From: an uncultured Tenacibaculum sp.
GTDB lineage: Bacteria > Bacteroidota > Bacteroidia > Flavobacteriales > Flavobacteriaceae
DNA: 64,000 nucleotides
Assembly: GCA_947501615.1 (NCBI GenBank)
Contig: CANMWK010000003.1
Location: 186,001 to 250,000, forward strand
Direction of reading: 5' to 3'
In this document: positions 26,191 through 34,975 of the stretch, in pieces
How the letters are laid out: every line of letters begins with the position of its first letter
Position numbering within the stretch: the stretch's first letter is position 1
Position numbers and translations under genes: made by a program
Notes under the pieces: model-generated
Databases searched by the model: none
Told to the model about the DNA's origin: nothing
The model's input: the letters and a program-made list of their open reading frames with translations, nothing else

Positions 26191-27462
26191 TTATCTTGTT
26201 ATTGTTTGCTTTCTATCAGGTCCTACAGAAACTATTTTAATAGGTACTCCGGTTTCTTTTTCAATAAAATCGATATACTTTACTAAATTCTCCGGCATAG
26301 ACTTTTCATCCGTCATTCCTGTTAAATCTGCTTCCCAACCTTTAAATTCAGAATAAATAGGGGTTACATTTTCAGGTTCTATATTATAAGGTAAATGCGT
26401 AATTTCTTCACCTTTGTATTTATAAGCAGTACAAACTTTTAAAGTATCGAAACCAGAAAGTACATCACCTTTCATCATCATCAACTGTGTTACTCCGTTT
26501 ACTTCAACAGCATATTTAAGCGCTACTAAATCTAACCAACCACAACGTCTTGGTCTACCAGTAGTAGCACCAAATTCATGTCCAACTCTTCCCATAGTTT
26601 CTCCAACTTCGTCAAATAACTCAGTAGGAAATGGTCCAGAACCAACTCGGGTAGTGTATGCTTTAAAAATTCCGAAAACTTCTTTAATACGGTTAGGAGC
26701 AACTCCTAAACCAGTACAAGCACCAGCCGCTGTAGTATTACTTGAAGTTACAAATGGATATGTTCCAAAATCGATATCTAATAAAGATCCTTGAGCTCCT
26801 TCAGCTAAGATTTTTTTGCCTTCTTTCATTGCATTGTTTAAGAAAGCTTCAGAATCGATGAATTGTAATGTCTTTAATTTATCTATTCCATCACAAAATT
26901 CTTGTTCTAATTCGTCTAGATCATATTGAATATCAACATCAAAGAAATTAAGCATTTTGATATGCTTCTCGGTTAATATTTTATATTTTTCTTTCCAATT
27001 ATCCAGTTCAAGGTCACCTACACGCATTCCGTTTCTACCAGTCTTATCCATGTATGTAGGACCTATTCCTTTTAATGTAGAACCTATTTTTGCTTTTCCT
27101 TTAGAAGTTTCAGAAGCAGCATCTAATAATCTGTGCGTAGGCAAAATTAAATGTGCTTTTCTAGAAATTAAAAGCTTTTTAGCATAATCGATGTTATGTT
27201 TATCTAAATTTTCTAATTCCTTTTTAAAAATTACTGGATCTATAACTACTCCATTTCCAACTACATTTAAAGCTGTTTTATGGAATATACCAGAAGGAAT
27301 TGTATGTAAAACATACTTATTTCCATCGAAAACTAGCGTATGACCAGCATTTGGGCCACCTTGAAAACGAGCGATGATATCATAATTTTGAGTAAGAACA
27401 TCAACAATTTTACCTTTTCCTTCATCTCCCCATTGCAAGCCTAGTAATAAATCTACTGCCAT
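26191..27462 (-). CDS. purA: Adenylosuccinate synthase
   Basis: A 423-residue GTP-dependent enzyme that makes adenylosuccinate from IMP and aspartate, the first committed step to AMP. The phosphate loop QWGDEGKGKIVD (residues 10-21), GPNAGHT, GSTLKGIGPTYMDKTGR, QGSLLDIDFGTYPFVT, TTGRPRRCGWLD and the final VGPDRKQTI are all in place. It is the third gene of a rel - fur - purA set, 33 bp after the Fur-like gene. The link fits the known inhibition of purine enzymes by ppGpp, although here only gene order is seen. Confidence 0.97.
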   Translation of the reverse strand: MAVDLLLGLQWGDEGKGKIVDVLTQNYDIIARFQGGPNAGHTLVFDGNKYVLHTIPSGIFHKTALNVVGNGVVIDPVIFKKELENLDKHNIDYAKKLLISRKAHLILPTHRLLDAASETSKGKAKIGSTLKGIGPTYMDKTGRNGMRVGDLELDNWKEKYKILTEKHIKMLNFFDVDIQYDLDELEQEFCDGIDKLKTLQFIDSEAFLNNAMKEGKKILAEGAQGSLLDIDFGTYPFVTSSNTTAAGACTGLGVAPNRIKEVFGIFKAYTTRVGSGPFPTELFDEVGETMGRVGHEFGATTGRPRRCGWLDLVALKYAVEVNGVTQLMMMKGDVLSGFDTLKVCTAYKYKGEEITHLPYNIEPENVTPIYSEFKGWEADLTGMTDEKSMPENLVKYIDFIEKETGVPIKIVSVGPDRKQTITR

Positions 27463-27495
27463 TATATTTGTGTGTTGTTATGTGTATTTAAAAGT

Positions 27496-27945
27496 TTAAT
27501 TCGGTTTTTTCTTAGTTCCGTAGAAGTATAGTGAATGGTTATGGATATCGATATCAAAAACCTCTTCAATAGTTTGTTTTATGATTTGTATTCTTGGATC
27601 ACAGAATTCTTTTACTTCACCTGTGTCGGTTAAAATTACGTGATCGTGATTTTTGTCGAAGTAACTTTTTTCGTATCGTGCCATAGATTGTCCATCAAAT
27701 TGATGTTTACGAACTAAGCCACAGTCTAAAAGAAGATCCATGGTATTGTATAGTGTTGCTCTACTTACACGATAGTTTTTATTCTTCATTTTGATATATA
27801 AGGATTCAATATCAAAATGCTCATCGGCATCATAAATTTCTTGTAAAATAGCGTAACGTTCCGGTGTTTTACGGTGTTTGTTTTCTTCTAAAAAAGAAGT
27901 AAATACTTTTTTTACGATTTCTTGATTTTCAGCCGTGCTACTCAT
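27496..27945 (-). CDS. Fur-family transcriptional regulator lacking structural zinc cysteines
   Basis: A 149-residue Fur/PerR-type regulator. The winged helix ([45 protein letters not shown]) and the dimerisation-domain histidines (NHDHVIL) are clear. Where classical Fur has CxxC after HDHxxC, this protein reads [15 protein letters not shown], leaving one cysteine, and there is no C-terminal CxxC. It therefore cannot form the usual Cys4 zinc site; metal sensing must rely on His and acidic ligands, as in other Bacteroidota members. It lies between rel and purA on the same strand. Confidence 0.92.
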   Translation of the reverse strand: MSSTAENQEIVKKVFTSFLEENKHRKTPERYAILQEIYDADEHFDIESLYIKMKNKNYRVSRATLYNTMDLLLDCGLVRKHQFDGQSMARYEKSYFDKNHDHVILTDTGEVKEFCDPRIQIIKQTIEEVFDIDIHNHSLYFYGTKKKPN

Positions 27946-27968
27946 ATATCTAGAATTTTACCAAAAAG

Positions 27969-27976
27969 CAAATTTA
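27969..27976 (-). promoter_or_regulatory. -7 box upstream of the Fur-like gene
   Basis: TAAATTTG on the minus strand matches TAnnTTTG, 23 bp before the ATG at 27945. It suggests the Fur-like gene can be transcribed apart from rel. No clear -33 box was found. Confidence 0.35.
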
Positions 27977-28019
27977 CGTTTATTTCTTGATAAAAAAAGT
28001 GCAGGGCTAAGGAATATAT

Positions 28020-30236
28020 TTACAAAGTATTAACACGAGTTACTTTTTGAACTCCATCTACTTTTTTAATGTTGTTAATTAGCTTAGTTAACTGGTTTCT
28101 ATTCTTTACAGTAAGTGAGATTTTACCATCAAAAATCCCAGCATTTCCAGAAATATTTATGCTGTTAATATATACATTCATATTATTGGAAATAATTTTA
28201 GTAATATTATTTACAATACCTTTTGTATCTACACCGCTGATTTTAAGAATTGCAGAAAACTCTTGTTTTGTAGAATCTATCCATTTTGCTTTAATAATGC
28301 GATAGGCAAAATTCGATTGTAAAGAAATAGCATTTGGACAATTATTTTTATGAACTTTAATTCCATCATTGATTGTGACAAAACCAAAAACAGCATCACC
28401 AGGAATAGGTTTACAGCATACAGATAATGAGTACTCTAATTTTTCTTCATCTTGTCCAAAAACTAGTGCATCATATTTATCGGTTACTTCTTCGTTGTTC
28501 GTAACACTGCTTTGAGAACTTCTTTTAAATGGGTTCTTTAAAAAGCTCATAATCGGGCTAGAACGTTGTGCTACAAATTCTTTTAACTGTGTGTTATCGA
28601 TAGCGCCATTACCAATTCTATAAAAAAGGTCAAAACTTGTCTTTAGGTTGAAAAAACTAGCAATTTCATGTACTAATTTCTCATCATAATTAATTTTTAA
28701 GTGCCTTAATTTACGTGTTAAAATAGCTTTTCCTTCTTCAGCAATCTTTTTCTCATCTGCTTTAAGAGCTGATTTTATTTTAGTTCTTGCCCTAGCAGTC
28801 ATTACAAAGTCTAACCAGCGAGAATTCGGTTTATTAGAAGCAGAAGTTAAAATATCTACCTGATCACCACTCTTTAATTCATAACTAAGTGGAACAAGTT
28901 TTCCGTTTACTTTAGCGCCTCTACATTTTAAACCAACATCGGTATGAATTGCAAATGCAAAATCTAAAGCAGAAGCTCCTTTTGGCAAGGATTTTAAATC
29001 TCCTTTAGGTGTAAAGACATAAATTTCTTTAGCATATAAATTAAGTTTGAAATCTTCAACAAAATCTACCGCATTTAGCGTGTTATTTTCTAAAGTTTCT
29101 TTAAGTCTGTTTAACCAACCTTCAAGTCCGTTTTCACTAACGCTACCTTGTTTGTATTTAAAGTGTGCTGCATAACCTTTTTCAGCAATTTCATCCATTC
29201 GTTGAGAACGAATTTGAACTTCTACCCATTTTGCCTCTGGACCAACTACAGTGATATGTAAAGCTTCATATCCTGTAGATTTAGGTTGAGAAATCCAATC
29301 TCTTAAACGTGCAGGATTAGGTTTATAAAAGTCGGTTACGATAGAGTAAATTTTCCAAGCATCAAATTTTTCATCATCTGAAGTAGGGTTATAGATAATT
29401 CTAATTGCAAATTTGTCATATACCTCATCAAAAGATACATTTTGCTTTCGCATTTTTCTTCTGATAGAGAATATCGACTTAAATCGTCCTTTTATTTCAT
29501 ATGTAAATCCTTCTTTATCTAACGCTTCTCTAATTTTTGAGTTAAAAAGATCAATATACTTTTGTTGTTCCTCTTTACTTTCTTTTATTTTAATTAGAAT
29601 ATCGTTGTAAACTTCAGGTTCTGTATACTTTAATCCTAGGTCTTCTAATTCTGTTTTAATGTTATACAATCCTAATCTATGTGCTAAAGGAGCATAAATG
29701 TAAAGCGTTTCAGAAGCTATTTTTACCTGTTTATGTGGAGGCATAGCATCCATCGTTTGCATATTATGCAAACGGTCAGCTATTTTTATTAATATCACAC
29801 GAACATCATCGTGTAATGTTAATAACATTTTTCTAAAGTTTTCAGCTTGTATAGAATAATCTTGATCTTGTTTTAATCTAGAAATTTTGGTCAATCCACT
29901 TACAATTCGAGCTACAGTTTCCCCGAAAAGTTGTTCCATGTCTTCAACAGTGTAATGGGTATCTTCAACAACATCATGAAGTAATGCTGCTGCAATTGAA
30001 GTAGCTCCTAAACCAATTTCGTAAGCTACGATTTTCGCTACAGCAATAGGGTGGAAGATGTAAGGTTCTCCAGATTTTCTTCTTTGGCTTGAATGTGCTT
30101 CTACAGCAACTTCAAACGCTTTACGGATTAACTTTTTATCGTCTTCTGATAAAGTTTGGTATGTACCTTTTAACAAATCTTTGTATCGATTTGCTATTTC
30201 TTTATTTTCTTCCTCTACAGTTGCCGTATACTTCAT
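28020..30236 (-). CDS. Bifunctional (p)ppGpp synthetase/hydrolase, RelA/SpoT family
   Basis: A 738-residue long Rel protein. The N-terminal HD hydrolase is intact (LLHDVVEDT with His87-Asp88, and KIADRLHNMQTM), followed by the synthetase domain (DKFAIRIIY, STGYEALHITVVG, EVQIRSQRMDEIAEKG), a TGS domain (EIYVFTPKGDLKSLPKGA), a zinc-finger/helical part and a C-terminal ACT domain (about 660-738). Both catalytic halves look functional, so it should be the single Rel-type enzyme controlling the stringent response. It is followed by fur and purA on the same strand. Confidence 0.96.
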   Translation of the reverse strand: MKYTATVEEENKEIANRYKDLLKGTYQTLSEDDKKLIRKAFEVAVEAHSSQRRKSGEPYIFHPIAVAKIVAYEIGLGATSIAAALLHDVVEDTHYTVEDMEQLFGETVARIVSGLTKISRLKQDQDYSIQAENFRKMLLTLHDDVRVILIKIADRLHNMQTMDAMPPHKQVKIASETLYIYAPLAHRLGLYNIKTELEDLGLKYTEPEVYNDILIKIKESKEEQQKYIDLFNSKIREALDKEGFTYEIKGRFKSIFSIRRKMRKQNVSFDEVYDKFAIRIIYNPTSDDEKFDAWKIYSIVTDFYKPNPARLRDWISQPKSTGYEALHITVVGPEAKWVEVQIRSQRMDEIAEKGYAAHFKYKQGSVSENGLEGWLNRLKETLENNTLNAVDFVEDFKLNLYAKEIYVFTPKGDLKSLPKGASALDFAFAIHTDVGLKCRGAKVNGKLVPLSYELKSGDQVDILTSASNKPNSRWLDFVMTARARTKIKSALKADEKKIAEEGKAILTRKLRHLKINYDEKLVHEIASFFNLKTSFDLFYRIGNGAIDNTQLKEFVAQRSSPIMSFLKNPFKRSSQSSVTNNEEVTDKYDALVFGQDEEKLEYSLSVCCKPIPGDAVFGFVTINDGIKVHKNNCPNAISLQSNFAYRIIKAKWIDSTKQEFSAILKISGVDTKGIVNNITKIISNNMNVYINSINISGNAGIFDGKISLTVKNRNQLTKLINNIKKVDGVQKVTRVNTL

Positions 30237-30344
30237 TTACAGGGGTATTTCTATACAATTACGATTGTAAAGTGAAGTTACTATAAAGATTTGTATTACA
30301 CAAAAATGTTTAAGAATAGCGTTTAATTCATACTGATTTAAAAT

Positions 30345-30370
30345 AAAAAGAGCCAGTTAAAAACTGACTC
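30345..30370 (-). terminator. Terminator of the SnoaL-like lipoprotein gene
   Basis: On the minus strand GAGTCAGTT and AACTGGCTC pair with one mismatch and run into TTTTTATTTT. It is 29 bp downstream of the stop. Confidence 0.68.
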
Positions 30371-30398
30371 CTTTCTGCTCAAGCATTATTGTTTGGGA

Positions 30399-31280
30399 TT
30401 AAAACTTACCATTTTCATTTTTCCATTCTTCTTTTGTAGGTATTGGTTGGATCACATCCCAGTGCTCAACGATTTGTCCGTTTTCTAATCTAAATAAATC
30501 GTAATATGCTACATGATCTCCTTTACCAAATTTACCTTCACTCATAGTCAATACAAAGTTCCCTTCACCAAGAATTTTATGAACTTTATCGTATTCCATT
30601 ACTAAACCATTTTCAGCAAAATATTTTAATGCAGCACCCAATCCATCTAAACCATCTGCAACTTGAGAGTTATGCTGTAAATATTTTTCTGGATTAATTA
30701 ATGTAGTTAAATTATCCATTTTACCGTTCATTAATACTTCTTCGGTAAATTGTTTTACGATTGCTTTATTAGCTTCGGTTTTATTCGTATCTGAAATTTC
30801 AGTTGTTCCGTCGAATTGAGTTCTACCACTAGGATTTGCTGGAGTTACTTCTGAAAGGTTATCCCAGTGTTCAACGATTTTTCCATCTTCAAAACGGAAT
30901 ACATCGAATCCAGCTTTTGGACCAAAGAAATCATATTCTGTATGAGTGAAAACAAAATCACCATCTTGAAATGCTCTAACTACATTTGCTTTGAACCCTT
31001 GTGGAGGAGCAGCTTTCATTATTTCTCCAAATCCAGCTAAACCATCGCCCACAGCTAAGTTATGTTGAATGTATTTTTCGGGATTGATATACGAAACAGG
31101 CGTCTTGTCTCCAGTGTTAAAACTATTTAGTAATGCAACAACCTTTTCTTTGTTTGATAATTCCATTTGTACTTCTTTTTTTAATTGATTTTGTTCTGTG
31201 TTATTTTCTTTTGATTTTGTTTTACAGTTACTTATTAATGATGTAGTAATAAGTAATACCGTAATTATATTGATTTTCAT
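30399..31280 (-). CDS. Lipoprotein with two tandem SnoaL-like (NTF2-fold) domains
   Basis: A 293-residue lipoprotein; the lipobox is LISNC with Cys19, so it should be membrane-attached in the envelope. Two SnoaL-like halves follow (about 42-155 and 168-290). Each has the pattern INPEKYxQHN...DGLxGxG...FxxTxxE...DxFRxExGKIVEHWD. NTF2-fold proteins of this kind are often called predicted SnoaL-like aldol condensation-catalyzing enzymes, but the reaction is not known. An AraC regulator gene is 107 bp upstream on the same strand and probably controls it. Confidence 0.82.
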   Translation of the reverse strand: MKINIITVLLITTSLISNCKTKSKENNTEQNQLKKEVQMELSNKEKVVALLNSFNTGDKTPVSYINPEKYIQHNLAVGDGLAGFGEIMKAAPPQGFKANVVRAFQDGDFVFTHTEYDFFGPKAGFDVFRFEDGKIVEHWDNLSEVTPANPSGRTQFDGTTEISDTNKTEANKAIVKQFTEEVLMNGKMDNLTTLINPEKYLQHNSQVADGLDGLGAALKYFAENGLVMEYDKVHKILGEGNFVLTMSEGKFGKGDHVAYYDLFRLENGQIVEHWDVIQPIPTKEEWKNENGKF

Positions 31281-31386
31281 TAGAGTAAATTGATAATTTA
31301 TAACGAGTTCAAAATTACTTTACAAAACTGTTTTAAAGCCTGTAGAAATAGAAGCTTATACTGTAAAAATGGGAAAGTTGTAGTTT

Positions 31387-32259
31387 TTAGTTGTTTTTTC
31401 TGAATAACTCAGGAGAACAACCAGAATATTTCTTAAAGTACTTATATAAATTAGAAGGTTCATCAAAACCTACTTTATAAGCAATTTCTTTTACCGATAG
31501 GGTAGTGCTAATTAAATAACGTTTGGTTTGAGTAATTACAACTTCATCTATAATAATCTTTGCAGATTTACCAATGATACTGTTACAGATATTATTTAAT
31601 GTTTTTGTAGAACAATGCATTTGGTTAGCATAATCGATAACCTTTTTAGTAGTAGCGTAATTTTCTTCTACTAACTTTTGAAATTGAATAAATTCATTAA
31701 AATACTTTCGTTGTAATAAATTTTGATTGTCTCTTGTTTTTATTCTGTAAAGCTTGGTAATAAGAATGTGAAGTATGCTTCTAATGATACCAACAGAGAA
31801 ATCATCATAAGTATCAAAATATTCAGTTTTTATTTGAGAAATTAATTTCAATATGTCACTAAATTCATCTTTGGTTAAAGTGATTTTAGGCATAGAAAGT
31901 AGATTGTTGAATAACTGAATGGATTTTGAAACTTCTATTTTATTAAAATGACTAAGAAGAAAATCTTCAGTAAATAAAAGTAAATAACCGTTGGCGTTGT
32001 TGTTTTTATTGAAACTGTGGAGTTGATTTTTTCTTAACGTAAAAAGAGTAGCTGTTTCATAAGAATATTCAGTGAAGTCTATAGTATGTGAACCGTTTCC
32101 TTCTGTTATTAAGAATATATGGTAGAATTCTACTCGATGTATCGTTGTTAAGTCGTGATCGAGTTCTCTATGTAATAACTCGTTAAGCTCAACTAAATCG
32201 AATTGAAAGTTAGGTTTTTGAACATTATTAAATTTTATTTTTTTAATGTCTTCTTTCAT
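31387..32259 (-). CDS. AraC-family transcriptional regulator
   Basis: A 290-residue regulator with an N-terminal cupin-like sensing half (about 30-150; HTIDFTEYSYETATLFTLRK) and a C-terminal pair of helix-turn-helix motifs (about 190-288). The signature SVKEIAYKVGFDEPSNLYKY-like stretch followed by FKKYSGCSPELFRKN is typical of AraC/XylS. It precedes the SnoaL-like lipoprotein gene. A perfect 10-bp inverted repeat lies 32-70 bp upstream of its start and is a good candidate for its own operator. The ligand is unknown. Confidence 0.92.
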   Translation of the reverse strand: MKEDIKKIKFNNVQKPNFQFDLVELNELLHRELDHDLTTIHRVEFYHIFLITEGNGSHTIDFTEYSYETATLFTLRKNQLHSFNKNNNANGYLLLFTEDFLLSHFNKIEVSKSIQLFNNLLSMPKITLTKDEFSDILKLISQIKTEYFDTYDDFSVGIIRSILHILITKLYRIKTRDNQNLLQRKYFNEFIQFQKLVEENYATTKKVIDYANQMHCSTKTLNNICNSIIGKSAKIIIDEVVITQTKRYLISTTLSVKEIAYKVGFDEPSNLYKYFKKYSGCSPELFRKNN

Positions 32260-32290
32260 TTCGATTTAGTTCACTTAATTTTATCACAGA

Positions 32291-32329
32291 TCGAAATCAA
32301 TTATTTGTTTACAAGATATTTGATTTCGA
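32291..32329. promoter_or_regulatory. Inverted repeat upstream of the AraC gene, candidate autoregulatory operator
   Basis: TCGAAATCAA (32291-32300) and TTGATTTCGA (32320-32329) are perfect reverse complements. Allowing one mismatch extends each arm to 14 bp around an 11-nt centre. A related ATTTCGATTT block lies next to the start codon at 32258-32268. The function is inferred. Confidence 0.5.
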
Positions 32330-32343
32330 AAATATAATTCCTT

Positions 32344-33093
32344 TTAATTACAAGTTATCTTGCTAAAAGTTGTTTTTTGAATAGCTTCATTTTGATTGTA
32401 TTTCGCTTCGTTAAATAACATGAATTTATCTATACCATGTCCCGAAGAACGAGCTGAAACTTGCATTGTATATACACCAGCATTTCGAAATTCAACATAA
32501 ATTTTATGAGAGTCATTATCAGAAGTTGCAGCTTGCCATTTAAAATCTAAATCGTTTCCGCTTCGATATACTTTAAACCAACCATCTGCAGATGAACCAT
32601 TAGGATTAGGTGTTTTTCCAGATCCTTTAGGGTATATTTTATTTCCATCTTTTTCTCCATAAAAATCATCAGCATCAGAAAACTTTAACCAGCTATCGTT
32701 ATGATCAGATCCGTTAGTACCTTGTGTTACTGCAGAATTCCATAAAAAACGATAAACACCTGGGTTTTTTATGTTTAATTTAAACTCTACTAAGCCATTA
32801 CCTGGATTACCTAATGATTGATTTCCTGTCCAAACATAATATCCTTTACCAGTGGCAGAGTTGCTTGTTTGTAAAGTCCAGTCTGAAGAGAATTCATTGT
32901 CTTCAAATTCTACTAAAATAAAGTTGTCTTCTTCATTAAAAATATAACTAGCAGGATCATTACAGTTTTGACCTCCAGAATTGTCAGGATTATCTACATT
33001 TCCATTGTCAGGATTTTCTATAGGATTATCTTCAGAAGAGCAAGAAAAAAATAATACTAATAATACGATTAAAAAAGGGGATGTTGTTTTCAT
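32344..33093 (-). CDS. Surface lipoprotein with a carbohydrate-binding-like beta-sandwich
   Basis: A 249-residue lipoprotein. The lipobox FFSC (Cys18) is followed by SSEDNP, which matches the acidic surface-export signal of Bacteroidota, and by an Asn/Asp/Gly linker. The folded part (about 50-245) is rich in Trp, Tyr, Gly and Asn, with FILVEFEDNEFSSDWTLQT, GVYRFLWNSAV and HGIDKFMLFNE. This resembles CBM6-like or galactose-binding sandwich domains that sit on the cell surface, without any enzyme module. It starts 6 bp after the SpoU methyltransferase gene, so they probably share a transcript. Confidence 0.7.
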   Translation of the reverse strand: MKTTSPFLIVLLVLFFSCSSEDNPIENPDNGNVDNPDNSGGQNCNDPASYIFNEEDNFILVEFEDNEFSSDWTLQTSNSATGKGYYVWTGNQSLGNPGNGLVEFKLNIKNPGVYRFLWNSAVTQGTNGSDHNDSWLKFSDADDFYGEKDGNKIYPKGSGKTPNPNGSSADGWFKVYRSGNDLDFKWQAATSDNDSHKIYVEFRNAGVYTMQVSARSSGHGIDKFMLFNEAKYNQNEAIQKTTFSKITCN

Positions 33094-33099
33094 TTGGTT

Positions 33100-33897
33100 T
33101 TAATTTAAAAATTTACGTTGTCTTTTAGTTTCAAAAATTAATATTGCACAGGCAACAGACACATTCATTGAGTCTATTTCACCATGCATTGGTATGTTTA
33201 TATTTTGCGTAGCTTCATCTCTCCAAATTTGAGTTAAACCTGTCGCCTCTGTACCAACGATAATAGCAGTAGGTTTAGTATAATCTTCCAGATAATATTC
33301 GTTAGAATTTTGTAGCGTGGCACTATATGTATTAATTTTTTCTTCTTGTAAATAACGAATAATATTTTCAGATGAATCCATTACAATTGTATTTGTAAAT
33401 ACACACCCCACACTAGATCTTATAATATTTGGATTGTATAAATCTGTTTTAGGATCAGCAATAAATACGGCATCAACATTTGCAGCATCAGCTGTACGAA
33501 GCATAGCACCTATATTCCCTGGTTTTTCTATTCCTTCCATTACTAACACTAAAGGGTTTTTTGATGTAAGTTTCAGATCTTCTAATGCTGTATTTTTAGA
33601 TTTAACAACAGCTATAATTCCTTCAGTAGAGTTTCTATAGGCTAATTTTCCATATATCTCTTTAGAAATTTCGATACTTGGTATTGTATTTAAAATCGTT
33701 TTTAATTGTTCTTCTTCTTGAAAAATATCTTTAGCAATAAGAATCTGTTTTATAGTATAATTACCATTAACTGCTAGCGTAATTTCTCGTTGCCCTTCAA
33801 CAATAAAAAGTCCTTGTTTTTTTCTTTCTCTAGACTTTTCTTGAAGTTTTAAAAGGTTTTTTATGTAAGGATTCTGAAGGCTTGTAATTTGTTTCAT
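33100..33897 (-). CDS. TrmH/SpoU-family RNA methyltransferase
   Basis: A 265-residue SPOUT methyltransferase that 2'-O-methylates a ribose in rRNA or tRNA. Motifs seen are GLFIVEGQREI in the N-terminal substrate domain, VLVMEGIEKPGNIGAMLRTAD (motif 1), AIIVGTEATGLTQIW (motif 2) and IPMHGEIDSMNVSVACAILIFE (motif 3). The exact RNA target is not evident. The longest frame starts with TTG at 33906; I use the ATG at 33897. A -7 box sits only seven bases upstream, so the mRNA may be nearly leaderless. Confidence 0.9.
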   Translation of the reverse strand: MKQITSLQNPYIKNLLKLQEKSRERKKQGLFIVEGQREITLAVNGNYTIKQILIAKDIFQEEEQLKTILNTIPSIEISKEIYGKLAYRNSTEGIIAVVKSKNTALEDLKLTSKNPLVLVMEGIEKPGNIGAMLRTADAANVDAVFIADPKTDLYNPNIIRSSVGCVFTNTIVMDSSENIIRYLQEEKINTYSATLQNSNEYYLEDYTKPTAIIVGTEATGLTQIWRDEATQNINIPMHGEIDSMNVSVACAILIFETKRQRKFLN

Positions 33898-33903
33898 GCG
33901 CTG

Positions 33904-33911
33904 CAAAAATA
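33904..33911 (-). promoter_or_regulatory. -7 box very close to the SpoU methyltransferase start
   Basis: TATTTTTG on the minus strand matches TAnnTTTG, and a TTG lies 22 bp further upstream as a possible -33 element. Transcription would start at about the ATG (33897). Confidence 0.38.
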
Positions 33912-34052
33912 CCTAATTTAATGTTAATTTTTTCAATAATTATTGAAGTGGAATAAAATTTGATTCACAATAAACTTATTTAGATTAAATAAAAATAATT
34001 TAAAAATATTTTCTCTAACTAAATCTATGTTCAATTAACAATTAAGAAAGTA

Positions 34053-34784
34053 ATGATTAGAAAAACTCGAACAGTAACAGTAAAAAATAGTGTAAATATT
34101 ACTCCGAACATGAAAAGAATTGTTTTTGAAGGAGAAGATTTAAAAGATTTTTCTTCGAGACATAATGGTTTTTATGTTAAGCTGGTTATGTCTTCACCTT
34201 CAAAAGGATTATTCAAAAAACCTAAAGTAAGACCATATACAATTCGTAAAATAGATGATGCAACAAAAGAGATGGTTATGGATTTTGCTATTCATGAACC
34301 TGCTGGTCCAGCAACAATGTGGGCTTTAAAAGCAAAAAAAGGAGATGAAATAAGTTTTATGGGGCCTGGTCCAAAGAAGATTAATACAGCTATAGATGGA
34401 TGGTACTTATTTGCTGCCGATATGTCTGCTTTACCAGCAGCTTCTGCAGCAATAGAACAACTTCCTAGAACAGCAAAAGGAGAAGTTTTTTTTGAAATAT
34501 TATCTGAAGATGATATACAAGATATAGACAAACCAGAAGGTGTGACTATTCATTGGTTAATTCATAAAATTAATGAGAACCAACAATTAAATGAAATTAA
34601 AAAAATTGCCATTTCAGATGCTCCAAATGTTTTTGTAGCTGGTGAAATAGATACAGTAAAAGAGATTAAAAAGTATTTATTAGATGAAACGAAAGTTAGC
34701 AGTGCAAATAATGTTTATATCAGTTCTTACTGGAAAAGAGGTAAGACAGAAGAGGAGCACAAAAGAGCTAAGATGCGTTTGTAA
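34053..34784 (+). CDS. Siderophore-interacting protein (ferric-siderophore reductase, SIP family)
   Basis: A 243-residue cytoplasmic FAD protein that reduces ferric siderophores with NAD(P)H or ferredoxin. The FAD-binding half includes VRPYTIRKID and GPATMWALKAKKGDEISFMGPGP; the second half has WYLFAADMSALPAASAAIEQLP and the C-terminal VYISSYWKRGKTEEEHKRAK, all typical of the ViuB/SIP family. No siderophore synthesis or uptake gene is adjacent. It has about 150 bp of AT-rich upstream sequence and converges on the three-repeat protein gene across a MITE-like element. Confidence 0.92.
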   Translation: MIRKTRTVTVKNSVNITPNMKRIVFEGEDLKDFSSRHNGFYVKLVMSSPSKGLFKKPKVRPYTIRKIDDATKEMVMDFAIHEPAGPATMWALKAKKGDEISFMGPGPKKINTAIDGWYLFAADMSALPAASAAIEQLPRTAKGEVFFEILSEDDIQDIDKPEGVTIHWLIHKINENQQLNEIKKIAISDAPNVFVAGEIDTVKEIKKYLLDETKVSSANNVYISSYWKRGKTEEEHKRAKMRL

Positions 34785-34812
34785 TTTTTTCTTAAAAGAC
34801 AAAATTTAAAAG

Positions 34813-34968
34813 TAAAGAGGTCTAAAAAGTATCTGAAAACGTCATTCTGAATTTATATATGCTGAACTTGTTTCAGTATTTCAGAATCTCATTCTTCTGA
34901 TTATTAGTTGTGATGAGAAACTGAAACAAGTTCAGTTTGACGAAAAATAATCTTTTTAGACCTCTTTA
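34813..34968. repeat. 156-bp inverted-repeat element (MITE-like or REP-like)
   Basis: Perfect 17-bp terminal inverted repeats (34813-34829 and 34952-34968) enclose a second perfect 15-bp inverted repeat (CTGAACTTGTTTCAG at 34862-34876 with its complement at 34921-34935). No open frame inside. The element fills the gap between two convergent genes and could also act as a terminator. Confidence 0.75.
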
Positions 34969-34975
34969 TATTGAT

